Source: Ignelater luminosus
Lineage: Eukaryota > Arthropoda > Insecta > Coleoptera > Elateridae
Length of the DNA: 64,000 nucleotides
Direction: 5' to 3'
NCBI GenBank assembly: GCA_011009095.1
Contig: VTPC01090708.1
Coordinates: 132,218 to 196,217 of the forward strand
Below the pieces are notes generated by a model that searched no databases, was not told where the DNA came from, and saw only the letters and a list, made by a program, of their open reading frames with translations. Positions 37,790 to 51,100 of this stretch are shown piece by piece. The position numbers and the translations under genes are program-made. Every line of letters starts with the position of its first letter. Position 1 is the first letter of the stretch.

Positions 37790-39006
37790 GTTTATTTTCA
37801 ACAACGCTTTATTTTTGAATTATAATTTATATATTATTAATATTGTAACCATCAAGTGTTACTCATTTAGTCTTATCGTTTATGAATATCTATAAATATT
37901 GTAAAAATTACACAAATATAATGGCTGTGTTAATATAATTATTATTATAAAGATATAATTTTTATAAAAAAATAAAGGATGTAAATATCAATTACAGCTG
38001 CCCCATACATTAATAATCCTTACTAAATACTTTTCGATTCTGAGACCACAAACACTATAATATAAAACTTACAGATTACTAGAAGGAAAAATATACGTGT
38101 TACAGTGTAAGTTTTAAAACAGTGATTATTACAATCTCTAAAACGAGCATAAGTGGTTTGAATCTTTGTATATCATTTGGCACTAGTAGTGAAAGTTAGG
38201 GGATTTATTGGAAAAATATTTAGTGATCATTACACCATGACAGTCATCTAGGAAATTTAATTCGTTTCAATAAAATTGCTTTAGTGATTGTAATGACACA
38301 ATCTTTCACCTGCACTATAACATAAATCTACTTATCATGTTATAAACTAAATTTGATTTCTGAATAAAGGAAAAACTTCCAAATAACAATGGGATATTAA
38401 AAAAAAATAATATTTCCGTCTATGTTTAACCATTTGTAGGTGATGGCACCTAATATTAAAATTTCTAAACTAGATAGCTCATTAGCATTTTACTTGATGA
38501 AATTTTCCATGAATAATTTACAAAAAAAAGTTTAAAACACCTACCCAACGTCCTTGAAACTGCAACAAAAACAACATTCTCCTTTATTCTAAAAATCGCA
38601 AAATAAATTAATTTTCAAAAATATAACTTAAGATATTATTTTCTTTTAAAATATTTGCTTGAAGATTAGGTACTAATAATGACTTGTATGATTATAAAAT
38701 GTGCAGGATTGAATAATAATATAAAATGCAACCATGGTACGTTACTAAAAAGAAAAAAATTGCAATTAACTTTTCAACACAATTAAATTGCACTCATTTA
38801 GATTATTATCTTTCAACAGGGGAAATCACTGCAAACATTTTAAGTGCTGTTTCAGGTTGCGAAAGCTAGAAATTAATTTCCTAAATAATTAATATCTGTG
38901 GCACATTTTTGTTACTGAAATTTTTATAAATTAAAACACTTCCTGAAACTGCCCTTCTAAAATAAAATAGGATACGAAAAGAGAAATTATATATTATGAC
39001 ACAATT
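37790..39006. other. Intergenic DNA between ZFYVE26 and the C14orf119-like gene
   Basis: Very AT-rich, no coding exon. ZFYVE26 ends with AATAATAAAATAAA at 37770-37783 as probable polyadenylation signals. The two genes converge here, so part of this is likely to be 3' UTR of each. Confidence 0.45.
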
Positions 39007-39440
39007 TTAGTCTTCCAATAATTCTTCTCCATTTGTATTATGATTTTCATCATTTGTAACCCCATTTTGCAATTCAGCATTTAGTTTTTCAGCAAAAGAC
39101 GGATCAATATCGGTAAGTTTTTTCAAAAATCCTTCTTTTTGTTCAGGATTCCAATGTGCAAACCACTCTTTAAATAATTTTATCTAAAACAGAAAAACCC
39201 CACATAAATACTATATTTTCTCAAGGAAACTCAACAGAAACTTACCCGGCATTCAAAGAGTGACATAGGTTTATCCTGGCAATTCACTGCAGAAATATGA
39301 TTTACAATACCATTAACATAAACTTTATTTGAGTATTTTTCAGCCAATATTGGTAAAAAATCTGATCTTTGCAATTCACTCCACTCAGTAAACCACTGAA
39401 TTAAATAACGAATTTGAGCTTCAGAGCTAATATTTGTCAT
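39007..39440 (-). CDS. C14orf119-like small protein
   Basis: Two exons, 39440-39246 and 39183-39007, phase 0, 123 aa (human C14orf119 is about 140 aa). The N-terminal block SEAQIRYLIQWFTEWSELQR and the second block FKEWFAHWNPEQKEGFLKKL correspond to the paired IL(H/Q)WF..WS..QR and W...W..QER motifs of the human protein; LFEC also matches. The family (a DUF4508-type domain, from memory) has no established function. The start is the ATG at 39440; the frame extends upstream only through non-ATG codons. Divergent from ND-15, with about 500 bases between. Confidence 0.82.
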
Positions 39441-39960
39441 TTTTGCTTGTGTTACACCCAACAGTCTTGCTCAGTAGTCCAGACACACAATAATATGAAT
39501 GAAAATCTAGAACAATAAACCGCTTTGTGTTCTTTTATTAGACGTCTAAAACGCACACTAAAAGAGAAAGGTTACTGTGCATGCCATGAGACTGCAACTT
39601 ACATTGTTTACTAATTACAAACACATTTTTGCCTCTCACACCGGTCTAAATTTAAGCTGCTCTTAACTATACTCACCTCCAATTAAAATATGAAATTTTA
39701 TAACAGGATATGCATCACCACACACTCATTTTAATCGCTTGCACAGTTAATTTCTTTAAAACTTGTTGAATTGCATGAACCGTAATGACCTCGCGCTTTT
39801 TAAACCTGCAGCCTTGACCCTTCTGTTTTTGTTGGTTAGAATCGGTAAAACAGGTACCTAACCTAGAAATTATTGACAGTTGTCAAAACTCAAAATCTGT
39901 CCAGATATCAAAATATCCAAAATTGAATTTATTTTGAATAGGATTTTTATTAATTTCTGA
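39441..39960. promoter_or_regulatory. Probable shared divergent promoter, C14orf119-like gene and ND-15
   Basis: The two genes are head-to-head. The ND-15 5' UTR exon ends at a GT donor at 39961/39962 and the C14orf119-like start is at 39440, so their transcription starts share under about 520 bases. No TATA box is evident. Confidence 0.45.
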
Positions 39961-40264
39961 GGTAAGTTAGGTCATTTCGAGCATCCATTTAGTTCTAACT
40001 ACATGTGACAACAAATATTGTATTTATATTTTTTGAAGATATCAATAATTGTTCTTGAGTGGTGGTGACATAACCAAGCAAATTTTTAATTTTAATTATG
40101 AAATTGTAAAGTATCCAGTAAAATATTATAGAAGAATCTTATAAATATAAAGTATTAATTGTAAAGAAAAGCTTGATTGGCATTTATTCTTTTTATTTTC
40201 GTACTTTAAGAGATTGTTGGGTTATGTTTGTTGATAACTTCCAAATACTTCTTTTTCAGAGAAA

Positions 40265-40570
40265 ATGTCGCTTTCCCCATGGTTACGCAGTCCATTTACA
40301 GACTTAACCGGTTGTCTTATGAACCACCAATGGCACGGACCATGCAGAGATATGGAGATGAAAATGATTGATTGCCTCGAAGCATACGGATTGGATCGTG
40401 GCGCTCAAAAGTGTGATGCTTTAATCAAGGACTTTCAAGAATGTGCCGGACGAGACAAACAATCGAGACGCACGTTAGCAATGAGATGGGAAAGACAAAG
40501 ACAATATTATGCTGGTGAACGATCAAAGGAAGAGCGATATGCTCCTGCCCCTACACCAGACAGCTTTTAG
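40265..40570 (+). CDS. ND-15: NADH dehydrogenase iron-sulfur protein 5 (complex I accessory subunit)
   Basis: A 101-aa accessory subunit of mitochondrial complex I (NDUFS5, 15 kDa). It acts on the intermembrane-space side of the membrane arm. The protein starts MSLSPWLRSPFTDLTG as insect orthologues do. Cysteines at 17, 27, 37, 50 and 60 form the CHCH pattern; C27-x9-C37 and C50-x9-C60 are the twin CX9C motifs oxidised by the Mia40 import system. As usual for this route there is no cleavable presequence. Coding sequence is one exon. A 5' UTR intron probably runs 39962-40259 (GTAAGT to TTTTTCAG), placing the start codon 5 bases into exon 2. A polyadenylation signal AATAAA is at 40638-40643. 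Despite its name it carries no iron-sulfur cluster. Confidence 0.95.
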   Translation: MSLSPWLRSPFTDLTGCLMNHQWHGPCRDMEMKMIDCLEAYGLDRGAQKCDALIKDFQECAGRDKQSRRTLAMRWERQRQYYAGERSKEERYAPAPTPDSF

Positions 40571-40679
40571 AATTCTCAGGAAATGTTGTAGTACATGAAC
40601 ATTATAAATCAATTTTTGTTTCTTTTTAGTTGTATGTAATAAAATAATGTTACCTTATTTCGTGGTTTGACTTTTTTTC

Positions 40680-41729
40680 TGTATACCTATAAATCCAGTT
40701 TTGATTAGAAGCATAGAAGTATCTATTTACAGGGCTTCCATAAGCTCACTTTTTAAAAATAACTCGCTATGAGTTACTATTTTAAAATTGTATCACTATT
40801 TCAACTATTTTAGATTTGAGATGCGAGTTTTTAAAAATCTGTATGAATAAATTAGTATTTTATTCATAATTAAATGCTTTTAAAATATGCGATTTTAAAT
40901 TTTGCTTTGCAAAACAGATAAAGCCTGATTTATTAAAGATAGGAATGTTAATAAATAATACCAACAAACTGATAAGATAAATTTCTGGTAACAAGTATTT
41001 TTAAATGGAACTTGTAGTCGATACATCTTGTTATGGATTAATCAGTCTTCAAAAGTTATGTACAGATATGTTGACTTTTGGGTGCACTATCATTATTTGC
41101 CAAAATATCAAAAATTCTTATTAAAAGAAATTGACTTCAGATGTTCCAAACTTACTTTTCATTATATGGAGTGTACTCTACAACCGATATTGAGAAACTT
41201 TTAATTTAATGTGTCTTAGTTACAGAGAACACTGTATAATCGAAAGTAGTTTAAAATATGCAGAAGGTATTTTCCTACAATTTTTCTTAATAGAATATTG
41301 ATATTTTAAGAGATATGTAGTAATCGTGCATACAAAAGTTAACCTGTCTACAGTCAATTTTGAATGTCGTTTACTTCACAACTAAGATGAACTCACCATA
41401 GATTCAGTAAGAAACCTTCTATATGATTGTTAGAAATCTAGCCTATCAATTTCTCGATGTTATTTATTAATACCTTGTAGGTAGGTATGTATTGTTGAAT
41501 AATACTATTTTGATCTCACAGTTGTATTTAGTTTGTAATCAATTTATTAATAGTTCATTAACTTTAATCTTGAATCAAATAAGTTAATACATCAACACCT
41601 ATACATAAATAAAAAACCAGCTGTGGAAGATGAATTTTTGCTATTTTTATAAGTTATAACCCACTAAAATAGACTATCTTAGCAGAAAATAAAATTGAAT
41701 ACCTAACTAATTAGAAAGTTTTGGTCGAG
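40680..41729. other. AT-rich intergenic DNA
   Basis: No coding exon, RNA gene or element recognised downstream of ND-15. Confidence 0.5.
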
Positions 41730-42200
41730 GAGGTAGAGGCCTGCACGGGCTGGGCTTTCTAGTCGGGCCTTTACGCGAACCGGGTTGAAGATCGGGTTTG
41801 GGGTCGGGCCGGGCCTCAGTTTAAAAATTTATAGAGCTTTTCAGGCCTATGCCCAGTCAACCGGACCTCTCGGCCTCGTCGGGCCTTTTAGACTTTTCGG
41901 GTTTGTAGGGTCGTTCGGGCCTGTCGGACTGTTTGGGTCTCTCATGCCGTCAGGCCTTTTGGACTTCTCGGCCCTTTAGGTCTCTCGGGCCTGTCGAGCC
42001 TTTTGGACTTTTCGGGTCTATCGGGTTGTTTTCATCTGTCGGGCCATCTTCTCAGCTCATTGGATTCCTCTGCCGTTCGGATCTCTCGTGCCGTTCGGGT
42101 CTCCTGGACCAATCAAGAAGTTACCGGGATGTTTTCGGACCGTGTCAAGTTTGTCTCCAGTCGAGCTGGTCCTGAAAATTTCGGCTCGTGCATACTTTCT
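41730..42200 (+). repeat. GC-rich minisatellite-like repeat, copy 2 (plus orientation)
   Basis: Irregular tandem units around TCGGGCCTGTCGGACT and GGCCTTTTGGACTTCTC, preceded by CGGGCCGGGCCTCAGTTTAA at 41807-41826. It is the same family as 36190-36720. The CCTGCACGGGCTGGGC start at 41740 resembles the ends of some hAT non-autonomous elements, so it may be the interior of one. Open frames here are artefacts of GC content. Confidence 0.7.
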
Positions 42201-43529
42201 TGGACACATATTGGAGAAAAACCAAGGGCCGTAAAGAATACTGATAGACTGTGAAAGGTAGGCCTTCCTATTAGCAACCATTTGTGATCGAAAAGATTAA
42301 GGTTAGATTAACGTAGGCAATCATTATTTTATGACAATTTATGTTGGAAATCGGGAAATTGTTAAAAATTGATTGCTGTGACGGCAGTTTTGAACACGTC
42401 TTAAAGGTGAGTATTTCTCGGTATTAGTCGACATCTGTGATCGAGTTTGTTGAGGGAAACGTATAGGATTCCATCATCGCTAGGGTGATCACATTGCTGC
42501 CAAAACAGTGAAACATATCGTTAGAAACAATATAGTAAATATTATAAATCTTCAGATTGGGAAATGCGTGTCAGCTCTGGCAAAGTTGGTTTGACGAAGT
42601 TTAATGCTATCCGTTGGTTGATGATTTTCACCTACAGCATAAAAGATTACTCGTATGCACGAGCAAGCAGCAAGTTATCGCTGGTTATCGCATTGGCGAC
42701 ATAAGATTGCTGGACGGTTGGCACTACTCGTTTGTAAACAAGTAATTACTGACAGCACCTAATCATCACTGCTAGTAGCGCGTCAGCGGGATTACAGCTT
42801 GTGGGCACTTATTTTACTTTTAATTTCAGTTTCTTAGAGGCTTCTTTCAGATTAGAATCAAGTAACAGAATGCTTTAATTGCTTTACTTTTCAGTTTTAT
42901 AGCTGTAATAAATTTGAGATGTTTAGCTAAGTTTTGGTTCGGACAAAATACTACCATATGTTTGGTACATTTAGACAGGAACAGGAGAGCCCAAGCTCAA
43001 CAGGACTGAAAAACCAAGATGAGCAACGCGACTCATATAGATACTACATCTTTCTCCTCATAATAAATCATGGCTTTTCTTGAGCCTTCTGGTTGTTCAT
43101 CTTGTAGGACCTGAAGATATTGACTCTCTTGGTCTTAAACTTACGTTGTATAAAGCTTGAAAACTAGATTTGTCTGCTATTAAATATCAAGATTGAAGAT
43201 TCTCTGATGATCACCACAGTTATAGTAGGATGTTGTATAGAATGCCTTCAAGAGACTTGGTGACGGTAACTTGCTTCCGTTAGCAGGCGGTGACATCATG
43301 GCAGCGTGCCTGATTTGAATTCATGTCAATTTGGGAAACATTGCTTTCAGGTAGCTTGATGTAATTTTCTTAGACTATGCTGTTGTAAGAATTCTCAACT
43401 CAAGGTGCGTGGGTATTGTAAAACATGTTTTATTGCTCTTTTTAATACCCTGTTAAGCACTTTGTATACTGGATTCTTCCTAGCTTCTGTTATTTGTTTA
43501 CAAGATATTTCATGGTTTTTAAATTTTTC
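42201..43529. other. Intergenic DNA with a dispersed repeat
   Basis: It includes the second copy (about 42480-42650) of the repeat seen at 33185-33325. Otherwise nothing is recognised; an open minus-strand frame at 43395-43619 has no family resemblance. Confidence 0.4.
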
Positions 43530-45850
43530 CACACCTGAGAGATTTTGGACAGGTGTCCAAAGTCTTTGAGGTGCTATGTTATTGTATGCTTTTAGTAAAA
43601 CAGTTTTGCAGTTGCTCACTCATTTTATGTAGTTTTAAATCCTGGCTACGTATAAGAGAACCACTGCAAACTCGACAAATACCCGTAAAACCATCAAAGC
43701 AGTGTTACAAAACAAACTATCAATAACAAACGTCGCTAAAGAGTTTGGAGAGAAAAAATCTCGCTTGGCCTACTTACTGAAAAGAGCCCAAGAAGACCGT
43801 ATCGATATTTCCATCAGAAATGGAAAATTTCTTGATGCCTAAATGTTCGACCATGTTTTACGAGCATTCACCTAGAGCTAGCATATGAGTTCGCCATTGC
43901 CAAAAAGCTGGAAGTTCCCAAGTCCTGGACCGAACGTAAAATGACTGGAGAACGTTGGCTGACTGCGTTTGTCAAAAGACACCAATCACTTTTAATTCAA
44001 ACACCAGAGTCAACGAGTTTACTTAGTTAGGATTGACATCCTTCAACAAGCACAATGTTAGAGTTTTTTTCGACAAACTGAGCAAGTCTTGGAGCGCTAC
44101 AAATTTACCGCTGGCGAAATTTTAAATCTAGACGAAACAGGAGTTTCTGTTGTGCTAAAAGTTCAGAAGGCTTTAAACAAAAAAAGGCTGCAAATAGGTG
44201 GGCCAGGTAGCTTCAAGAGAAAGGAGGTAAAATGTGACTCAAGTTGGAATTATTTCCGCCATTGGTAATACCCTTCCGCAGATTTAGCATTTTTCAAGGG
44301 TCAGGTACGACGCAAACCGAATGCCGACAGGTGCTTTCCCAGGCTCATTGACGCTTGTGCATAAAAGTGGTTGGATGACCTTAGAAAACTTTCTTCGAAT
44401 ACACACCTTTTTCCAAGAAAATACGCGTTGCAGTGAAGAACACCCCGTTTTGCTTATTATGGACAATCATGAATCAACGTTGAAGCTCTTGAATTTTCAA
44501 AATAAAATGGAATTGTGGTGTTAACTTTACCACCCCACACGTCTAACAAGTTGCAGCCCCTAGACAAGACTGTCTTTAGCCTCTTCAAAGAATTTGTTGC
44601 CACTTTCCCAGCGATATTAATTCCTGGTTATTGGAAAACCCAAATAAAATCATGGGAATTTTTGCATTGGCTAGGATTTGCAGTTTGGCATGGGACAGAG
44701 CTGCTTTTTCCCAAAACATAAAATCAGGTTTCCGTGCAACTGGAATTTCACCTTTTGACCCCAACATTGACTTCATGTTCTGTTTTGTTTCTAGTCGTGA
44801 GACTCATTCAGTAGCATCCACTAATGCTGGCCACGATCAATCACTCTACTCAAGTGACACGAGTTAGCCCTCAAGCGGGCAACTTTCCGATGGCCGAGAC
44901 TTCAACCGTTGCCATTCCAGTTCAACTGAGCATGGAAAATACGATGATAGATTTAGTTTCGCCTTAAGACATACGTCCGTATTCAAAAGTACAGGCATGG
45001 TAGGAGTCAGATTGAAGACGTCCAAAAAGTAGATGTACGATTGTTACCGATACACCTGAGAGGATGCTAATTGAGGAGAAATAAAAAAAGACAATGCCGA
45101 TTAAGCGGAGACTGTTCGAAGCGAAATCTTCTTCTTCCGAAGAGGAAGGCAATTTTAGCGTCCGTAGTGAAAATTATGAAATTGGCAGTGACAAGGAGGA
45201 GCCAGAAGAAGAAAATATAGACCTTGTGTCTCTAGATGTTGGGGATTGGGTGGCAGTTGAATATAATGGAAACTTTTTTGCGGGGCAAATAAAATCTATT
45301 AATGGATTGGATTTACTCATTCAGTGTCCGGAAAAGCGAGAAAAGTATTATAAATGACCTGTCAGGGACGACATTATGGAGTACTCATCTGAGAAAATAA
45401 GAAAACTTCTCAAGCCATCCAAACAACTTAAGAGGGGATTCTATCATATTTTGGAGTTGTTTTCTTAGGTTTAAGAAAGATTTTTTTTACTTAGGTATTT
45501 CAAACTTAGGTATACTTAAGAGTAGATTATTTCATGTTTTGATTTGACTTCTACTCTTAAGGGTGAATAAATAAAACTTTTTTTGCTATTTTGTTAATCA
45601 GTCTTTGTCCAAAATCTCCCATGGTCATGTGTAATGTCTCCCAGAGTCATGGAGACTTTGGACACTTTCTCCACGTATCGCGTTTTTGACGGATAACCGC
45701 TTATATCATTGTAAACATTTATTAATCAAAATAAAGCTGAAGGTTGATTCTTTGTATGAATCATATAAAAGACCAGATACGACAAGAAAAAGTATTGATA
45801 AGGCTTCCAAAGCAAAAAATGTCCAAAGTCTCCTAGGTTTCCCCTACCTT
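43530..45850 (+). mobile_element. pogo/Tigger-like DNA transposon, decayed
   Basis: The N-terminal helix-turn-helix (NTRKTIKAVLQNKLSITNVA) is near 43680. A CENP-B-type segment (KMTGERWLTAFVKRHQS) lies at 43940-43990, and the DDE region has HKSGWMTLENFLRIHTFF, IMDNHES and LPPHTSNKLQPLDKTVFS. A C-terminal acidic domain is at 45094-45357. The frame is broken many times. TTTGGAC motifs cluster in both flanks (near 43541, 43555, 45607, 45657, 45822) and may be transposase-binding sites. The right end is probably near CCCCTACC at 45842-45849. Confidence 0.72.
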
Positions 45851-48163
45851 TTCACAACATTTTACAAGGAGAGAACTAGAGACAATTTTTTTACTTGATT
45901 AAATGCCGAAACAGAAATTAAAATCATATTTCCAAAAAGAGTAGTTTTTTTGACACTTTTATAGCCAAGACAAAGGGTTAGATTGAGAACTCTTTGGAGA
46001 ATAGAGATGATTAATGGAAGATGCGAAAAAAGTAATGGACCTCTTGTGACCTATTAAGTACACATACACTTCAGTGATCTGAATTTTCTGCAAGAAATGG
46101 ATGATTTTAAGAATTTATTACAACCGTTCTTGCCACTCATTAATAGCCTCTGTGTTAGATCAAAAGATCGTGTGTCTAACGCTCACTATAAATACCATTA
46201 GATTATAAAAAAACTAAAGAATGCAATTCGAGGTAAAATTTGATATATTTACTTTGTGAACAGCGACCAGACAGATCAAAGTTTTAATAATTTCATATGT
46301 TCTTTGCTTAACTGTGAATACCCATCAATAGCTCCATAGTGCTGTGGATTGAAAGAGGCATCACTGAGAAAGGATAATTCTCAAAATGTTAACTCACTTT
46401 TAACTTACTTAGTTAACACAGTTTTCTGCAAAATAATGATTTGATAGACTGTAATAAGGATTACAGAAATAATTAAACAAAGACTGACATTAATAATTTT
46501 ATTTATTTTGTACAAAATATGTTGGAATATAATTACAAAGTGCATTTTGTGTTTTAAGAGGTGCAACATTTTTCATGCAAAATGTAATACTGACAACATT
46601 AGAAAAATGTCAAACATAGACAATTCCTTGCCACTTGAAATTTATAAATATTACGTAATTTTTTCTTCTGGTTATCATTTTACTTAAATAATAAATTATT
46701 ATGAAGGCATATAAATGGTAGGGATGGGGGTACAGCGGTATTCTCTTAAAAATTTGTTTTTTTTTTCTTAATTTCTACAACTACACTATTGCATGTTTCA
46801 ATTCATTATGTTTTTTTTAAATATAAGTGTTAATTGATTTTTAAAATTTTCTTTTTTAAGGCTGCAGTCGACTTGATAACTTTAAAAACTATTTTCTGCT
46901 CTAGTTTTAAAAACCAACTGATACACCCTTTAGTCGACAACTTATATACAAACATCCAATTTTCAACAACTTTATATGTACATGGTCCAAAAAATCCACA
47001 TACTTTTTTTACTAATTCGAGTCTACTCGAGAGTTTTTAATTTAAATGAGATTTCAAAGATGAAGTAAGTAGAGGAATAATCTCAATTAATTTAAAATCC
47101 GAGTTTTTATCAAACATACAAACAATTTCGACAAATGTCAACACTAAGTAAAACAGTACATCGTATATTTTTTATTTTTCCAGTTTATACATCAAAGTCT
47201 TTAAAAAATCAATCATAAATATCAAACCTTTAAATTTACTTAATCAATCAATAACACGCAGTATCAGAATGTTTTGTTCAATCACATTTATATCACATAA
47301 TCAATACAAGAACTGTCATAAGAATTTTCAAAATGTTAATGAACACATGAAATTGACTATTTTACAAATGCAGGTAAATTGAATTATAGAAACGCAAATT
47401 TATGCACGATACAATTTAAGTATAGCGAGTTACATGTGGGAAATAAAAAAAAGTTTAAATTTCAAAAATCGCTCTACAAAAGTAATAAGACAATAAAAAA
47501 TCTCGAGTCTTATTATGATCGATTTTTGAAACTTAGAAAAATTTGATCATACAATATTACATTAGACATCTTATATATTATGTTCATGATTATTTACGTA
47601 GTAAAATTCTTTAATATTATAATAATATATCAAGTATAAATATAAGCGTTTAGTATTATATTAATGTAAAACATACCCATCCCTACTTAATTTTTAATTC
47701 ACTATGAAAGCTTATATTTAATTTGTGCATGGTACATTAAGAATAGGACAAAAGTTTTTGTTGAACAAAACAATTTTTACCATTACCAGTGGTATGATAA
47801 AAATGGCTTCTTACAACAGAAATATTACAAGTCATAAATATGGTTACATTATGCTTTACAATTTTCTCACCAAATTCGATTTCTTTATCACAATACAATA
47901 ATTTCATTTTTTTGTGGAATGATTGATTTACAAATCTAATATAGTTATGTTAATTTAAAGTATATTTTCTGCAATTTTAGTATTTTTTTCTTTATAAGGC
48001 AATGAAAACTCTTTTTCTCTTTTTAATTAAATTTACACTTACAGTTGAAATACTAGAAAAATTTGAGTATAAAATAGTAAAATGTAAAAATTTCTTTTAT
48101 TTGCTTACAATAAAAGAATTGGGCTTACAAATAATAAGATTTATTTATTTATACTAAAATAAG
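45851..48163 (-). other. AT-rich stretch, possibly long Synaptotagmin 14 3' UTR
   Basis: No exon or transposon is recognised over 2.3 kb. It follows the Syt14 stop on its sense strand, and TTTATT (minus-strand AATAAA) occurs at about 48140, 46500 and other places. Neuronal genes often have long 3' UTRs, but the true end cannot be fixed here. Confidence 0.35.
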
Positions 48164-51100
48164 CTATGATTGCACTAAAACGTGCCAACGACAAATTTGT
48201 TCCTGTTGAAATTCTTTCATATCCATCCAGTGTGCCAATTCTTCCGCTCCGCTCGAATTTAAACCTAAACTAAACCAACCGACCATTTCTTTCTTCTTTG
48301 TTACACCACGTCTGTTATATACCGAGGCCATCAACGTCACATCAGCTAATTGAAATAATGCAACCTGAAACAATTTAATTATCATTTAGATAAGCTAGAT
48401 ATATGTCTTATAGGTTAGTTAAATAAAAGTGCCATTTTGTCAAATCATTCTATTGATTTCCGAGCCTCTTAAATTGAGCCATGCCATTTATTTAAATTAT
48501 TTAAATCCTGACACTAAGCCAATCGTTCAAAAAGTACGTCTAGAATTTACAAACTTTTAAAGGGACTTACGGATATGAGTTTTCCTAATGTTATTATGCT
48601 TCTAAAATCTCTGGGAAAAACGCTCTGAATATACTCAAAACACTCGTGGACACTAAACAACCAACAGAATACTAGTTCGAAATTACGAATTACATCATGC
48701 TATTTGAAACGTAGAAAAATCTTTAAATAATTCGTGGCGTGCACTGATTGTACAAAAAGCACCTACGTCTAGAATTTACAAAATTGCCTTAATATTTCGG
48801 AAAGAATATTAAAGATGCTAAGAAAGACGTTGTGAATATACTCTAAACACTCGTAGACATTAAACAAGTAACACTAACCACACTGTAGAAAATGAGAAGC
48901 TCAAGTTCAACACTACATTCTTATTGTTAACTTTTATCAAGAATAAAATCTTTTCAAAGATTTTAATAAAAAAGTTTTCCATCTGTGTCCAGATTTTTAC
49001 TGATCACTGTATACAGGGTGAGTCAAGATTCACTCCCCAGCGCTCGCATATATGTTCTACAATAAAAAATAAGACAAAAATCAAGAATACTAAAACTCCG
49101 AAAGCGAAGCTGTTTTAAGGTAAAATTGAAATGAAAAATTAACATTTTTGTAATTTGTCGTCTATTCTTATCAAATTCGAATACAAAACAAGTAACTTGA
49201 AATATCAAAAACAAAAAACCTTCTGGGCCGGGTAACCAAAACGAAAACAAAACATTTAATTCCTTAACAAACCTTCAAAATTGTTACCATTTTCATTAAT
49301 ACACGTGTCTAACTTTGTAACGAAAGAAAGCTGAAAAAGAAGCCTAATGCTCGTTACGGATGACGGAAGATGTTCAATCCCGTAGCTCAAGTCAGAGATG
49401 GGAGTGATCCAAACTAAAGCTACCTTAACAGAAAAGAAAGAAAGCTTACACTCACAGAAACTGTCGATTAATCTAAAAGATGGTCGAAATCAAGGGCGCC
49501 AGAAGCTGAAGGTCAAAGGAAACCAACGGTCGCCCACGCAGCTTCTCGTAGACTAACACCCAGTATATGGAACCATTACTGAACAACACCCTGTATATAG
49601 GTGGCCCTAAGGAATATCACTCTGTATACCAGTAGCTCTAAAATGTTTACAGTAAACACTCCACTTTTCAAAGATTATTATCAAATTATATTATTTGACG
49701 CTCTGAACTCATTAATGTTAAGTACACAAGATTTTAACACGAGGGATTGATTTGATTCACCCTTAATTTACGAGAACAATAATAACAAAAAATGTCGTAG
49801 TCAATCTGGAGCCCACTGGTCACGCAACAAAAGTATCCCCCACTCAAGCGTTTATTTCCTGCGCTGATCTTGCTTATCTCAAACAAAAAAACTGGGCAAA
49901 GCCACTGTCAATCTGGCAAAGAAAGGAATACACAGGCAATCATATGGTAAACGGAAGATTTTCAATCCTCGAAATTACAGCGTGGATCAGACTTTCTTAC
50001 AGACTTGGGAACACTAAAATGCAGGCTGAAAGTCTACGAAATAACAATTTATAAACATATCCAGGCGTCTGAAAGGTAATTATGAATTTGGACAAGACAC
50101 GCACGCCTGACATTTACAGACTTAACAAACTCTGAACGAAAGTATTCTGATTACTAAAATAAACAATTTAATAAATGACTCTATATAAAATGAAATAATT
50201 AATTATTATAAACTAAAAGAAATATCTGGATAAAATTTAAGGCATATGCCTTATTTTAAAATAACATTACAACCTATGACTGAGATTCCTGGCAACAGAA
50301 TTGAAATTGTGTACATTTATTTCTGCTATTGCTTCGTGAATCCGGGCAATAACGTCATCCATTTCGGTAGGCACAGTAAAACCTTTTCTTTTATGTATCC
50401 TCACAGCCAAAGATTTATTGGAGTTAAGTCAGGAGACCAGGGTGGCCACATTATTGGTCCACCCCGACCAATCCATTTATTAGGAAAACGGTGATTCAAG
50501 ATTTCCCGTACTTATAATGCAGCATGTGCAGGCGTTCCATCGTGTTGGAAAACATTGTTGCACGTTGTTGTAAAGAAATATTCTCTAAGTGGCAAAGTGT
50601 TCTCTCACAAATTACTGTAATTTTCATCATTCAGTATTCATGGCAGAAAATATGGACCGATGATCTTTTTTCTGAAAATACCTATCCAAACATTCACAGA
50701 CCAACGTCTTTACTGATTCCGCCGACGACGTACAATATGAGGATTCTCATAGTGCCAATAATGAAGGTTGTGGTGATTGAAAACTCCTTGCTTCATCGGT
50801 AAACAAAACATTATGGAAAAATTCAGGTTTGCGCTGAATTTTGCGTATTGCCCGTGTGCAATAATTTACTCTCAATAGGCTATCTCCGGGATGCAGCATT
50901 TGAACAGACTGCAGGTGGTATGGATACAAGTTGTATTGACAAAGATATCTATGAGCAGAGGATTGGGTGTGACGCCTTATTCTTGACAACAAACGTGTAC
51001 TGGTGGTAGGATTATTCTCAACATTCTGCAATAACTGTCCCTCCTGTCGCTATGTGAAGCTTCGAGGTCGACCGGCATACAAAAAACGTCTTAGAGCAGT

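Noticed and set aside
41785-42254. Overlapping open frames of 64-83 codons with Gly/Phe/Leu repeats
   Set aside because: They come from the GC-rich tandem repeat; no start context, no family, and the same repeat at 36433-36717 gives similar frames.
43395-43619. 74-codon open frame on the minus strand
   Set aside because: No family resemblance and it overlaps the presumed left flank of the pogo-like relic.
46834-47040. 68-codon open frame on the plus strand
   Set aside because: Low-complexity AT-rich sequence with no similarity; the region is more likely antisense to a long Syt14 3' UTR.
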